Positions 8,031 through 16,678 of a DNA stretch of 59,570 nucleotides are shown one piece after another. Every line of letters starts with the position of its first letter. Positions within the stretch are counted from its first letter, which is position 1. Location of the stretch: contig JASGCJ010000003.1 of assembly GCA_030054195.1 (NCBI GenBank), forward strand, positions 36,783 to 96,352, in the 5' to 3' direction. The position numbers and the translations under genes are program-made. This stretch comes from Minisyncoccota bacterium. Its GTDB lineage: Bacteria > Verrucomicrobiota > Verrucomicrobiia > Methylacidiphilales > Verrucolacustridaceae. The notes below the pieces were generated by a model that saw only the letters and a program-made list of their open reading frames with translations, did not search any database and had not been told where the DNA came from.

Positions 8031-8993
8031 CTACCGCTTTTCCAGAGGAGCGGGAACGAACGCCTTCAGTTGCTCCCCGGTCTTTGGGTCCAGCGCCGTC
8101 AGTTTCACCAACACTTCCTCAAACGCCTCTTTTCTTCCTTGGGTTTTGTACGCCACTCCTAGATTGGCCAGCACCTCCACCACGTTCGGCTTCAACTCTA
8201 AAGATTTTTCAAAACACCGGACAGCCTCGTTGTGGTTTCCGGAAACAAAAAGAGCTTTCCCCAACCGATCCCAACTATCCGCATCCTTGGGATCCATCGC
8301 GACCAGCTTTCTCAATGCCCCAACCTCGCCCGACTCGTTTTGACCTACAGAGTCAGATTGAGGTGGTGAAGACGGGGTTGGAGGGGGCGTAGATGAGGAC
8401 TCTGGAGTTCCGGTTTTTCCCGGCGAAAACTCCATCAGATCTCGAGCCAACTTCGGATCGACCAAAGCCAAACTCTGAACAATTTTTTCATACTCGGTCA
8501 TCTCTCCGGAAGTTTTTAATGTGACCCCCAGATTCGCCAAAACTTCTGCCACCCCAGGCTTGATCTCCAGCGCCCGCTGAAAGGCCCGAATTGCTTCCGC
8601 ATGTTGTCCGGAGGAAAATAGGCTTTTGCCCAACCGATCCCAACTATCCGCATCGTTGGGATCCATTGACACCAACTTTCGCATCGCCTCAACCTCCCCT
8701 TTTCCCTCTGCCGCTACATCGGGCCCCTTCTGTTTTCCCACCATTGCTTCCGCAGTTCGCCAATCCTTGACTACATTCGTGGATGCGACTCGGGGTATTT
8801 CCCCTGGCACGGGTTTTGAGTCAGGCACTACAGTGGGTAAAAGTACGGGGGCCTCCTGAATCAGCGCTATCGATCCAACAACAGCTAAAACAATTCCTAC
8901 TAGGCTGAATAAAACGATCTGAATACGGACTCCCATTGTGAGTCCACGAAACCACTCGGCGATTCGGTTCTCCCGAGGATCTTCCCCTAACAT
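8031..8993 (-). CDS. Membrane-anchored TPR protein with an internal duplication
   Basis: The 320-residue protein has one transmembrane segment (about residues 22-45, VRIQIVLFSLVGIVLAVVGS), followed by a periplasmic Pro/Val-rich linker. Two TPR blocks follow, at about 105-195 and 225-315. Each begins AL/AMRKLVxMDPxDADSWDRL, continues AIRAFQRALEIKPGVAEVLANLG (first block), and ends with ALVDPKL- or ALDPKT-like wording. The two blocks are near copies even at DNA level, so the duplication is recent or maintained. The role is probably scaffolding in the periplasm; no specific partner can be named. It lies 30 nt downstream of holA and probably shares its transcript. Confidence 0.82.
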   Translation of the reverse strand: MLGEDPRENRIAEWFRGLTMGVRIQIVLFSLVGIVLAVVGSIALIQEAPVLLPTVVPDSKPVPGEIPRVASTNVVKDWRTAEAMVGKQKGPDVAAEGKGEVEAMRKLVSMDPNDADSWDRLGKSLFSSGQHAEAIRAFQRALEIKPGVAEVLANLGVTLKTSGEMTEYEKIVQSLALVDPKLARDLMEFSPGKTGTPESSSTPPPTPSSPPQSDSVGQNESGEVGALRKLVAMDPKDADSWDRLGKALFVSGNHNEAVRCFEKSLELKPNVVEVLANLGVAYKTQGRKEAFEEVLVKLTALDPKTGEQLKAFVPAPLEKR

Positions 8994-9023
8994 AGTAGAC
9001 TTACTCTAACCCGCCAAACCTCC

Positions 9024-10121
9024 CTAATCCAGACAGAGTCGAAGCACCCCATCCTCCAAAGCCCGTACCCGATCTGCCCCAGACACTAACTCGATCTGAA
9101 GTTCGTGCAGGCGGTGAAGCGCGCGCCGAACTCCTGCCGCGGGACGATGCGCACACAAGCCCGTCACTTTCCCTAGCCTCCATAGATTCGGTTTCTCCCC
9201 TTTCGCGTTTCGGGGCAGCACACTGTCCGCTGCTGGATCCAAACTCGGTTGCCCATACCCCCCTGGAGGAGGAAGTCGCAAATACTTCGCCTCCTGCAAC
9301 GCCTTGCCCAAAGCCGCCAAACGCAAACTCCCCGCCAAGATCATCATCAACCCAACCTCACTCTCGCCTTGGTCCAACAACCGGCGAAGCCCAGCCCGCG
9401 CAGGCCCCAATTTTCCCGCCACCACCGCATCGCACCAATCCCACACCTCCAACTCTCGCCGGCCCGCTCCCACTTCCCGAATCGCCTGCTCCGTGACTTT
9501 TGTCTCTGGCTTCAAATAAAGCCGTAATTTCTCAATCTCCTTTTCCAGAGCCCTTCCATCCCACCCCACGATCTCCACCATCAACTCCACCACCCCCGGG
9601 CTAGGAGTAAGTCCAGCTTGGCGAAAGCGCTCCCCAATCTCATCCATCCAATCCCCTCGATCCCGACCCCGCCGCAAATCCGGAGGATCAAAAACCTCTA
9701 CCTTGCCCAAAGCCTCAAACTGCCTGAAAAAAGATCTCCGTTTATCCACTCCCGGTGCCGAAACCAAAAGCTGCGCCTCACTCGCAGGCAATTTTTTCAA
9801 AAGATCCGTTAAGGATGCCAACGAATCCAGTACTCCCTCATTTCTGCCTGCAGGGTTGTCCCCCAAGAATGTGCAATCGGACAACCAAACAAGCTTTCGT
9901 CCGCCTAGGAAAGGCAACGTCTCCAACCCTTCTCGCGTCTTTGCAATCGCTTGAAGCGCCGCCTCAACGGTCTCCACCCGCCCATCTACCCTCTCTGCAT
10001 TCAATGGATCCTCAGGCGCCCACTGCGCAAAAAGTTCCTTGGCTCTCCTAGAAACCTCCGGCTCATCTCCCCCACCGACCATGCAGTGTTGGGGTTTGCC
10101 CTGATCTTGTGTCGTGGCCAT
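9024..10121 (-). CDS. holA: DNA polymerase III, delta subunit
   Basis: HolA opens the sliding clamp as part of the clamp loader. The 365 residues follow the family layout: a first strand and helix at HCMVGGGDEPEVSRRAKELF, GGRKLVWLSDCTFLGDN for the degenerate nucleotide-binding fold, a middle helical domain (GRALEKEIEKLRLYL), and the C-terminal collar domain (GKLGPARAGLRRLLDQGE, VRRALHRLHELQIE). Sequence conservation in this family is low, so the call rests on the ordered motifs and length. The ATG at 10121 is 9 nt from the ATG of the divergent HIT gene. Confidence 0.88.
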   Translation of the reverse strand: MATTQDQGKPQHCMVGGGDEPEVSRRAKELFAQWAPEDPLNAERVDGRVETVEAALQAIAKTREGLETLPFLGGRKLVWLSDCTFLGDNPAGRNEGVLDSLASLTDLLKKLPASEAQLLVSAPGVDKRRSFFRQFEALGKVEVFDPPDLRRGRDRGDWMDEIGERFRQAGLTPSPGVVELMVEIVGWDGRALEKEIEKLRLYLKPETKVTEQAIREVGAGRRELEVWDWCDAVVAGKLGPARAGLRRLLDQGESEVGLMMILAGSLRLAALGKALQEAKYLRLPPPGGYGQPSLDPAADSVLPRNAKGEKPNLWRLGKVTGLCAHRPAAGVRRALHRLHELQIELVSGADRVRALEDGVLRLCLD

Positions 10122-10130
10122 TCTTTAATG

Positions 10131-10610
10131 ATGGAACACCTCTGGGCCCCTTGGCGCAATCGATATGTCGTCGGCGAAGAAAAGCCCGGTGAAGATCTTT
10201 TTCGCAAAATCGCCCAATCCTCAGACGATGCCGCGCACTACGTCCTCGCTCGAACCAAAGCCTCTTTCGCCGTTCTCAACCGATACCCCTATAACCTCGG
10301 CCACCTCATGGTCTGCCCCTATCGCGAGGTGGACGATCTCGCCTTCCTCTCCGCCCAGGAATCCGCCGACCTCTGGACTCTTGTCAACCGCATGACCGCA
10401 GCTTTAAAAAAAGCCATGAACCCTGAGGGCCTAAACATCGGAATCAACCTCGGCACCGCTGCAGGTGCAGGCGTTCCAAAACACCTCCACGTCCACGTCG
10501 TCCCCCGCTGGCCCAACGATGCCAACTTTCTCACCACCACGGGCTCTACTCGCATCCACCCGGGCGACCTCCCTACCGTTTACGCCAAACTTTTAGAGGC
10601 CCTTTCTTAG
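10131..10610 (+). CDS. HIT-family nucleotide hydrolase/phosphorylase (Ap4A type)
   Basis: The 159-residue protein begins MEHLWAPWRNRYV, the conserved opening of the Ap4A-phosphorylase-like HIT branch. It carries the catalytic histidine triad in KHLHVHVVPRW. NRYPYNLGHLMVCPYREV is the substrate-loop region. It should cleave dinucleoside polyphosphates or nucleoside phosphoramidates; the exact substrate cannot be read from sequence. Two adjacent ATGs (10128, 10131) are possible starts, and the family alignment favours the second. No SD is visible, and the upstream sequence is the start of divergent holA. fabD begins 3 nt after the stop. Confidence 0.92.
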   Translation: MEHLWAPWRNRYVVGEEKPGEDLFRKIAQSSDDAAHYVLARTKASFAVLNRYPYNLGHLMVCPYREVDDLAFLSAQESADLWTLVNRMTAALKKAMNPEGLNIGINLGTAAGAGVPKHLHVHVVPRWPNDANFLTTTGSTRIHPGDLPTVYAKLLEALS

Positions 10611-10612
10611 TT

Positions 10613-11542
10613 ATGCCAAAGATCGCCCTCCTCTTCTCCGGCCAAGGCGCTCAACGCGTCGGCATGGGGACCGACCTTGCCGCGGCTTCCCCCGCTGCCC
10701 GAAAAATTCTCGAGCTCAGTAACGAGATCCTTCCCTCTGACTTTTTAACTGTTCTACGCTCCGGTCCCGAGGAAACCCTCACGCGCACCGCATACTGTCA
10801 GCCTGCTCTTTACCTTCACGGTCTTGCCCTCCTATCCGTTTTGAAGGAACAAAAACCGGACTTCACCTTCGACGCCACAGCCGGCCTCTCCCTCGGCGAA
10901 TTCACCGCCCACGCCGCCGCTGGAACCTTCTCGACTACAGAGGGCCTTCGGCTCGTTGCCCAACGTGGCCTTCTTATGGAGAAAGCCTGCGCCCAAACAA
11001 AGGGAGCTATGCTTGCCCTTCTAGGTGCCGACGAGGCACTCGCCTCCCGCGTTGCCCAAGAATCTGGCTGGGAGGTCGCCAATCTCAACGGGGGCGGACA
11101 GGTCGTTCTCTCAGGTCCTGCCGAAAAAGTCGAAGCCGCCCAAGCCGCCGCAAAAACTGCAGGAGTAAAACGCTCGATCCCTCTCAAAGTTGCTGGCGCG
11201 TACCACTCCTCTCTCATGAAGTCCGCCAAAGAGGGCCTTACCCAAGCCATTGAGAAGACCTCTCTCAAGATGTCCTCCCTCCCCGTTCTTTCGAACTTCC
11301 TAGGTCGCCCCACCTCCTCCGAGGCGGAGATTCGCTCCAGCTTGCTCGATCAAGTCACAGGAACCGTTCGCTGGGAAGCCTGTATCCTTCAACTCGCAAA
11401 ATCAGGAATCCACCATCTTATCGAGCTCGGTCCAGGTGGCGTCTTGGCCGGCCTCGCTAAAAAGATTGTTCCCGATCTTCCTTGCCACAGTGCCGGAACT
11501 CTGGCGGAACTGGAGAAGGTCATTCATGAACTCCCCCGGTAA
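10613..11542 (+). CDS. fabD: Malonyl-CoA:ACP transacylase
   Basis: FabD loads malonyl groups onto ACP for fatty-acid elongation. Its 309 residues show the N-terminal ALLFSGQGAQ, the nucleophile Ser S93 in AGLSLGEFTAH (usually GHSLGE), the catalytic His in GAYHSSLMKSA, and the C-terminal ELGPGGVLAGLAKKI. Length and motif order are normal. It overlaps fabG by 17 nt and follows the HIT gene by 3 nt, so it sits in the plus-strand lipid/translation run. Confidence 0.97.
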   Translation: MPKIALLFSGQGAQRVGMGTDLAAASPAARKILELSNEILPSDFLTVLRSGPEETLTRTAYCQPALYLHGLALLSVLKEQKPDFTFDATAGLSLGEFTAHAAAGTFSTTEGLRLVAQRGLLMEKACAQTKGAMLALLGADEALASRVAQESGWEVANLNGGGQVVLSGPAEKVEAAQAAAKTAGVKRSIPLKVAGAYHSSLMKSAKEGLTQAIEKTSLKMSSLPVLSNFLGRPTSSEAEIRSSLLDQVTGTVRWEACILQLAKSGIHHLIELGPGGVLAGLAKKIVPDLPCHSAGTLAELEKVIHELPR

Positions 11543-12272
11543 TTTTCAAACCGCGCTCGTCACAGGCGCCAGTCGCGGCCTCGGTCGCGCAATCGCCGAA
11601 CGCCTTGGCCGTGATGGATGGTCCGTGGCTCTTGTTGCCCGTCAGGCCGACAAGCTCCAAGAAGTCCGTACCGCCATTGAAGCAGCGGGAGGAAGAGCCT
11701 CTGTCCACACGGCGGATATTTCCGATCCTAAGTCCGCCGACCAAGTCATCGCGAATGTTGAAAAAGAGTCAGGTCCTCTAGCCGCCCTCATCAACAACGC
11801 GGGCATCACCAAGGACGGTCTTGTGATGCGAATGGAAGATGCGGACTGGTGCTCCGTCATCGATACCAATCTTACTGGAGCCTTCCGCTGGATCCGCGCG
11901 GCCTCGCGCGGAATGCTTAAAGCCCGCAAAGGCAGAATTGTGAATATTGGGTCTGTTGTGGGCCTCGTTGGCAACGCCGGGCAGGCCAACTACGCAGCCG
12001 CCAAAGCAGGCCTTATTGGGCTCACCCAATCCGTTGCACGCGAGTTCGCCTCCCGAGGCATCACTTGCAACTGTGTATGCCCAGGCTTTTTCGATACGGA
12101 TATGACCTCAGTCCTGAAGGATGACCTTAAGTCTAAAGTGCTGACTACCATACCTTTGAATCGATTCGGAAAGCCAGAGGAAGTCGCCGGCCTTGTATCT
12201 TTTCTCTGTGGCCCAGACGCTGGATACGTTACAGGCCAGGCTTGGGCTATCGATGGCGGCATGACGATGTAA
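11526..12272 (+). CDS. fabG: 3-oxoacyl-ACP reductase
   Basis: This NADPH-dependent reductase performs the first reduction of the fatty-acid cycle. It has 248 residues. The Rossmann motif is TGASRGLGRAIA (residues 13-24), NNAGITKDGL is present, and the catalytic Ser-Tyr-Lys are S143, Y156 and K160 (NYAAAKAG). The end AIDGGMTM is typical. The start chosen is the ATG at 11526, inside the end of fabD, because the family starts a few residues before the TGAS motif. acpP follows after 90 nt. Confidence 0.97.
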   Translation: MNSPGNFQTALVTGASRGLGRAIAERLGRDGWSVALVARQADKLQEVRTAIEAAGGRASVHTADISDPKSADQVIANVEKESGPLAALINNAGITKDGLVMRMEDADWCSVIDTNLTGAFRWIRAASRGMLKARKGRIVNIGSVVGLVGNAGQANYAAAKAGLIGLTQSVAREFASRGITCNCVCPGFFDTDMTSVLKDDLKSKVLTTIPLNRFGKPEEVAGLVSFLCGPDAGYVTGQAWAIDGGMTM

Positions 12273-12362
12273 AAAAGTAGACCCTCCCCGAAATTTTTTT
12301 ATTGCCTTAATGCCCGCGAGAATCCTTACTGCGCTCCTCACAAACACAGGAGTAATACCACT

Positions 12363-12608
12363 ATGAGCGAAAAATCAATCGACCTAAAAGTCAAAGACAT
12401 CATCGTTGAGCAACTCAGCGTCAACGCGGAACAAGTAACCCCCGAAGCCAAGTTTATCGAAGACTTGGGTGCCGACTCCCTCGACATCGTCGAGCTCGTC
12501 ATGGCATTTGAAGAAGAATTTGGCGTCGAAGTTCCCGACAGCGATGCGGAAAAACTCCTGACTGTCGGCGATGTTGTAAAGTACATCGAGGACAAGCAGT
12601 CCAAATAA
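12363..12608 (+). CDS. acpP: Acyl carrier protein (housekeeping)
   Basis: The 81-residue acidic protein carries the canonical phosphopantetheine site [12 protein letters not shown] with S39. It is preceded by a good SD (CAGGAG ending about 10 nt before the ATG), unlike most genes here, as expected for a highly expressed carrier. It lies between fabG and fabF as in many bacteria. A 9-bp hairpin follows in the gap before fabF and could set the acpP to fabF ratio. Confidence 0.98.
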   Translation: MSEKSIDLKVKDIIVEQLSVNAEQVTPEAKFIEDLGADSLDIVELVMAFEEEFGVEVPDSDAEKLLTVGDVVKYIEDKQSK

Positions 12609-12628
12609 CGCTGGTTCTGATGCGCCCA

Positions 12629-12649
12629 GATCGGAAATCCTTTCCGGTC
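12629..12649 (+). terminator. Hairpin in the acpP-fabF gap
   Basis: GATCGGAAA (12629-12637) pairs with TTTCCGGTC (12641-12649) around a TCC loop. This gives 9 bp including one T-G wobble. No T-run follows, so it is more likely an mRNA-stabilising or partial-termination hairpin than a full terminator. Confidence 0.5.
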
Positions 12650-12672
12650 GGGTTCTTCGCCCCCCGTCTTTT

Positions 12673-13917
12673 ATGAGCACGCGTCGCGTTGTGGTGACAG
12701 GATTGGGGGCCCTTACCCCTCTGGCCAACGATTTCCCCCAAACTTGGTCCCGCTTGATCCGCGGGGAGAGTGGCATTGCCCCCGTCACCGCTTTCGACAC
12801 CACGGGATATGACTGCCGTATCGCAGGCGAAGTCCGGAATTTTGACCCCGCCCCGGCCTTTAAAAACCCCAAAGACGTTCGCCGAACGGATCGCTACACC
12901 CACCTTGCGATGGCAGCCGCTGGCGAAGCGTGGAAAGACGCAGGTCTTGATGCAGCCACACTCGACCTCGACCGAGCTGGCGTTCTTGTCGGGTCTGGAA
13001 TCGGGGGACTCAGAACGCTGGAAGAGCAACACACCCTCCTCCGTGACCGTGGCCCAAAAAAAGTTTCCCCATTCATGATTCCGATGATGATTAACAACAT
13101 CGCCTCTGGCCATATCTCGATGCACTTCGGACTTCGTGGCCCCAACTTTGCCATCGTTTCTGCCTGCGCTACCGCCACCCACTCGATCGGGGAAGGATGG
13201 CGGCTCATTCGCGAATCGGAGGCAGACCTAATCATCGCGGGCGGGAGCGAAGCTGCCGTGGTCGGTCTTGGCCTCAGCGGGTTCGGGGCAATGAAAGCTC
13301 TCTCGACCCGAAATGAGGAACCGACCCGCGCGTCTCGCCCCTTTGACAAAGGCCGGGACGGTTTTGTTCTCAGTGAAGGAGCAGGCGTACTTATTTTGGA
13401 AGAGTATGAACACGCGAAGAAACGAAGCGCTCGAATTTACGGGGAAATTCTCGGCTATGGCGCCACTGCGGATGCCTACCACCTGACCGCCCCCGCCCCT
13501 GAAGGCGCAGGAGCCGCACGAGCCATGCGTATCGCTCTTCAACACGCAAAGCTCAACCCTGAGCAGGTCGACTATATTAATGCTCACGGCACCTCCACTC
13601 CCCAAGGCGACATTTGTGAAACCCAAGCCATCAAATCAGTCATGGGTGCCCATGCGAAAAAAGTGGCCGTCAGCTCGACGAAATCCAGCCTCGGCCATTT
13701 ACTCGGTGCGGCAGGTTCCGTTGAAATGGCCATCTGCCTCAAAGCTCTCGAAACCAATCTACTTCCCGCAACCATCAATCTGGAAGAGCCTGATCCTGAA
13801 TGTGATTTGGATTACATCCCCTTAAAACCCAGAGAACAAAAAGCAAAAATCGTGATGAACAACTCCTTTGGGTTCGGAGGCCACAATGCTTGCATCGTGG
13901 CTTCTCGTCTGGTTTAA
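12673..13917 (+). CDS. fabF: Beta-ketoacyl-ACP synthase II (housekeeping)
   Basis: This elongating condensing enzyme has 414 residues, the normal length. It opens TRRVVVTGLGALTPL. The nucleophile is C165 in VSACATATHSIG, the two His are in NAHGTSTPQGD and SSLGHLLGAAG, and the FGFGGHNACIV motif closes the protein. It follows acpP by 64 nt. Its bases overlap none of the next gene, rpmE, which starts 10 nt after its stop. Confidence 0.98.
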   Translation: MSTRRVVVTGLGALTPLANDFPQTWSRLIRGESGIAPVTAFDTTGYDCRIAGEVRNFDPAPAFKNPKDVRRTDRYTHLAMAAAGEAWKDAGLDAATLDLDRAGVLVGSGIGGLRTLEEQHTLLRDRGPKKVSPFMIPMMINNIASGHISMHFGLRGPNFAIVSACATATHSIGEGWRLIRESEADLIIAGGSEAAVVGLGLSGFGAMKALSTRNEEPTRASRPFDKGRDGFVLSEGAGVLILEEYEHAKKRSARIYGEILGYGATADAYHLTAPAPEGAGAARAMRIALQHAKLNPEQVDYINAHGTSTPQGDICETQAIKSVMGAHAKKVAVSSTKSSLGHLLGAAGSVEMAICLKALETNLLPATINLEEPDPECDLDYIPLKPREQKAKIVMNNSFGFGGHNACIVASRLV

Positions 13918-13927
13918 TTTGTCTTCT

Positions 13928-14158
13928 ATGAAGGCGGAAATTCATCCCAAGTTTGAAGCCTGTGTTATGACCTGTGCCTGCGGGGCCACCTACAACACTC
14001 GCTCCACAAAAGCCCAAGTTCGTCTTGGAATCTGCGCCTCTTGCCACCCTTTCTTCACGGGTACCCAAAAGTTGGTCGATACCGCTGGCCGAGTGGAAAA
14101 GTTCCGCCGCCGCTTCGACGCCACCACCGCCGCCCCGAAGGCGAAAAAGCGCTCGTAG
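13928..14158 (+). CDS. rpmE: 50S ribosomal protein bL31 (zinc-binding type)
   Basis: The 76-residue protein opens MKAEIHPKFEA and has CACG near position 16 and CASCHPFFTG further on, which form the zinc site of the C+ type of bL31. The Lys/Ala-rich tail is normal. An upstream in-frame ATG at 13868 lies inside fabF and would add non-homologous residues, so 13928 is preferred. Confidence 0.95.
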   Translation: MKAEIHPKFEACVMTCACGATYNTRSTKAQVRLGICASCHPFFTGTQKLVDTAGRVEKFRRRFDATTAAPKAKKRS

Positions 14159-14221
14159 GCGCCCGCGCGGATTCCCCGTCCCTCCGCCTTTGGGCGTAGG
14201 TACGGTACCGCCCCTTCCCTT

Positions 14222-15304
14222 GTGGATCCCACTGCTCAACTTGCCCGGCTCGAATCCCGACTGCAGGAGTTGGATCGTGAAATGGCCGAACCCGATCTCT
14301 ATCGCCAAGGGACACGCGCCCGCGATCTAGCTCGCGAACATGCCCGAATACGCTCAGGGACCGAAGCTGCTCGTCGCCTCGTCACCCTGACTTCTCAAAT
14401 CCAGGAAAATGCAGCCCTTCGCACCTCAACCACCGATCCCGAAATGCGCCAAATGGCCGAAGAAGAGGCTACCGAACTTGCGAGAGCCGAGGCCGCAGCA
14501 AAAGCCGAAGTCCTTCGATCGATTCTGCCCCCTGATCCAGACGAGCACCGGGACACCATTGTCGAAATTCGAGCCGGCGCTGGAGGCACCGAAGCGGCCA
14601 TTTTTGCAGGAGATCTATTTCGTATGTACAGCCGATACGCGGAAACCCGTGGCTGGAAACTCGATCCCCTATCTTCAAGTCCTTCCGATCTCGGTGGCCT
14701 AAAGGAAATCGTGTTCGAACTCTCTGGCCCTGCCGTTTTTGCCGCCATGCGCCATGAAAGTGGTGTGCACCGTGTCCAACGCGTTCCCGCCACCGAGGCC
14801 CAAGGCCGCATCCATACATCTACTGCCACGGTCGCCGTTCTTCCGGTGGCCGAAGAGGTCGAACTTCAAATTCGCCCGGATGAAGTACGCGTCGAAGTCT
14901 GTCGCTCAGGCGGTCCTGGCGGACAAGGGGTCAACACCACCGATTCCGCCGTACAAGTCCTGCATATTCCCACGGGCCTGATTGTCCGTTGCCAAGACAG
15001 CCGCTCGCAAATTAAAAACCGCGCGACGGCCATGCGCATCCTTGCCTCCCGCCTTCTGGAGAAGAAACGTGAGGAGGAGCGTGGCAAGGTCGAAGCTGCT
15101 CGCCGCCAACAGGTCGGATCAGGCGAACGAAACGAAAAAATCCGTACTTACAACTTTCCTCAAAATCGCTTAACCGACCACCGCATTGGCTTCACTTCCC
15201 ACGACCTCAACCTCGTGATGGAAGGGAGGATCGAACCTCTCGTGGAAGCTCTCGCGGACGACGACCTCCGCCGTCGCTTGGAGGAGTCTGGTTTGGGCGC
15301 ATGA
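14222..15304 (+). CDS. prfA: Peptide chain release factor 1
   Basis: RF1 reads UAA and UAG. The 360-residue protein starts at a GTG. The GGQ loop that triggers peptide release is in GGPGGQGVNTTDSAVQ. The codon-recognition segment reads VQRVPATEAQGRIHTST, where PAT is the RF1-type tripeptide (RF2 has SPF). The end of domain 4, TYNFPQNRLTDHRI, is typical. It overlaps prmC, which modifies this GGQ, by 4 nt (ATGA). Confidence 0.97.
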   Translation: MDPTAQLARLESRLQELDREMAEPDLYRQGTRARDLAREHARIRSGTEAARRLVTLTSQIQENAALRTSTTDPEMRQMAEEEATELARAEAAAKAEVLRSILPPDPDEHRDTIVEIRAGAGGTEAAIFAGDLFRMYSRYAETRGWKLDPLSSSPSDLGGLKEIVFELSGPAVFAAMRHESGVHRVQRVPATEAQGRIHTSTATVAVLPVAEEVELQIRPDEVRVEVCRSGGPGGQGVNTTDSAVQVLHIPTGLIVRCQDSRSQIKNRATAMRILASRLLEKKREEERGKVEAARRQQVGSGERNEKIRTYNFPQNRLTDHRIGFTSHDLNLVMEGRIEPLVEALADDDLRRRLEESGLGA

Positions 15305-16173
15305 AACTTCTCGCCGTACTCGAAGCCACCACCGCTCACTTCACGAAACACGGCCTTTCCTCCCCTCGTCTTCAGGCAGAACTTCTCATCGCTCACGCCC
15401 TCAACCTTCCTCGGCTCGCCCTCTACCTGCAGTTTGAACGCGAACTGACACCGTCCGAACTAGAAGCCCTTCGTCCTCTCGTTCGCCGCCGCGCTTCCCG
15501 CGAGCCTGTTCAACACATCACGGGTACGACAAGTTTTTCTGGCCTGACTCTTCAATGTACCCCCGCCGCTCTGATTCCTCGCCCCGAAACCGAACTTCTC
15601 GTAGAGCACGCCTCCCAACTTCTTAAAAATCTTCCCCCTGGCCTTGTCATCGATGTCGGCACGGGTACAGGCGCCATTCCCCTGGCCCTCGCTCGCAAAC
15701 ATCCCTTGCACCACTACATTGGTCTCGATATCTCGCCCGAAGCACTTCTTCTTGCCCAAGAAAATTCGTCCCGCACTTCTTCTGCCCCGCCCGAAGGAAC
15801 AAAGATGGAATGGAAACAGAGCGACCTGTTGCACGGTTTTACTGAAACGGCGCTTCTTATCACCGCCAATCTGCCCTACCTCACTTCCGACGAGATCGCA
15901 GCGGCAGAGCCTGAGGTTCGTCACGATCCCCTCCTCGCCTTAGACGGCGGAAAAGATGGACTAGATATTTTTCGTCGTTTCCTTCCACAAGCGGCCAAAA
16001 TCTCCCCGACTCTTCTTCTGGAATGTAATGCCCACCAAACCTCTGCTCTTGCCGCTCTCGCCCAACAGTTCGGATACTCATTTACCACCATCCACTCCGA
16101 CCTCACCTCCCGCCCTCGATTTGTTGAGGCCCGGCGCGATTCAGACCCTTGCCTCTCTGCCTCATTTGCGTGA
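15301..16173 (+). CDS. prmC: Release factor glutamine methyltransferase
   Basis: PrmC methylates the Gln of the GGQ motif in release factors using SAM, and here it is coupled to prfA. The 290-residue length is normal. The N-terminal helical domain ends in RREPVQHITGTTSF-like wording (seen as SREPVQHITGTTSF). The SAM motif is VIDVGTGTGAIPLALA and the family pattern LALDGGKDGLDIFR is present. The catalytic NPPY tetrapeptide reads NLPY (ANLPYLTSDE), a departure noted in the findings. Confidence 0.93.
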   Translation: MKLLAVLEATTAHFTKHGLSSPRLQAELLIAHALNLPRLALYLQFERELTPSELEALRPLVRRRASREPVQHITGTTSFSGLTLQCTPAALIPRPETELLVEHASQLLKNLPPGLVIDVGTGTGAIPLALARKHPLHHYIGLDISPEALLLAQENSSRTSSAPPEGTKMEWKQSDLLHGFTETALLITANLPYLTSDEIAAAEPEVRHDPLLALDGGKDGLDIFRRFLPQAAKISPTLLLECNAHQTSALAALAQQFGYSFTTIHSDLTSRPRFVEARRDSDPCLSASFA

Positions 16174-16186
16174 AAATCCTACCTCC

Positions 16187-16678
16187 ATGAGACGCGCCAT
16201 CTATCCCGGCACGTTTGACCCCGTAACCCTGGGTCACCTCGACGTCCTTGCCCGCGCCGCCCGCCTTTTCGATCAGGTCATTGTCGCCGTGGCTGAAGAT
16301 AGCTCAAAAGATGCCACCTTTCCTACCGCCCTTCGCGTTCAACTTCTTCAGGAAAGTATACGCAACGAGCCTTGGAGCTCCCAAATTCAGGTCACATCCT
16401 TTCGTGGCCTGCTCGTCGAATTCGCACGAAAAAATCAGGCCGTAGCGGTCATTCGCGGCCTTCGTGCCGTGTCTGACTTCGAATACGAATTCCAGCTCGC
16501 ACTCACAAACCGCAGGCTCCATCCAGACCTTGAATCCGTTTTTCTTATGCCCCGCGAAACCCTCTCCTTCATCAGCTCCCACCTCGTCCGTGAACTGGCT
16601 CGTCTCGGGGCACCCCTCGAGGACTTCGTTCCGGCCTCAACAGCCTCAACCTTGCGGCAACACTACTCAAAAAAATGA
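16187..16678 (+). CDS. coaD: Phosphopantetheine adenylyltransferase
   Basis: CoaD makes dephospho-CoA, the substrate of CoaE. The 163 residues show YPGTFDPVTLGHLDVLARA (the nucleotidyl-transferase T/HxGH site), VIRGLRAVSDFEYEFQLA, and SFISSHLVRELARLG near the end. The start at 16187 is fixed by the family opening (MRRAIYPGTFDP). Its stop overlaps the ATG of the next gene (ATGA), so the two are translationally coupled. Confidence 0.97.
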   Translation: MRRAIYPGTFDPVTLGHLDVLARAARLFDQVIVAVAEDSSKDATFPTALRVQLLQESIRNEPWSSQIQVTSFRGLLVEFARKNQAVAVIRGLRAVSDFEYEFQLALTNRRLHPDLESVFLMPRETLSFISSHLVRELARLGAPLEDFVPASTASTLRQHYSKK

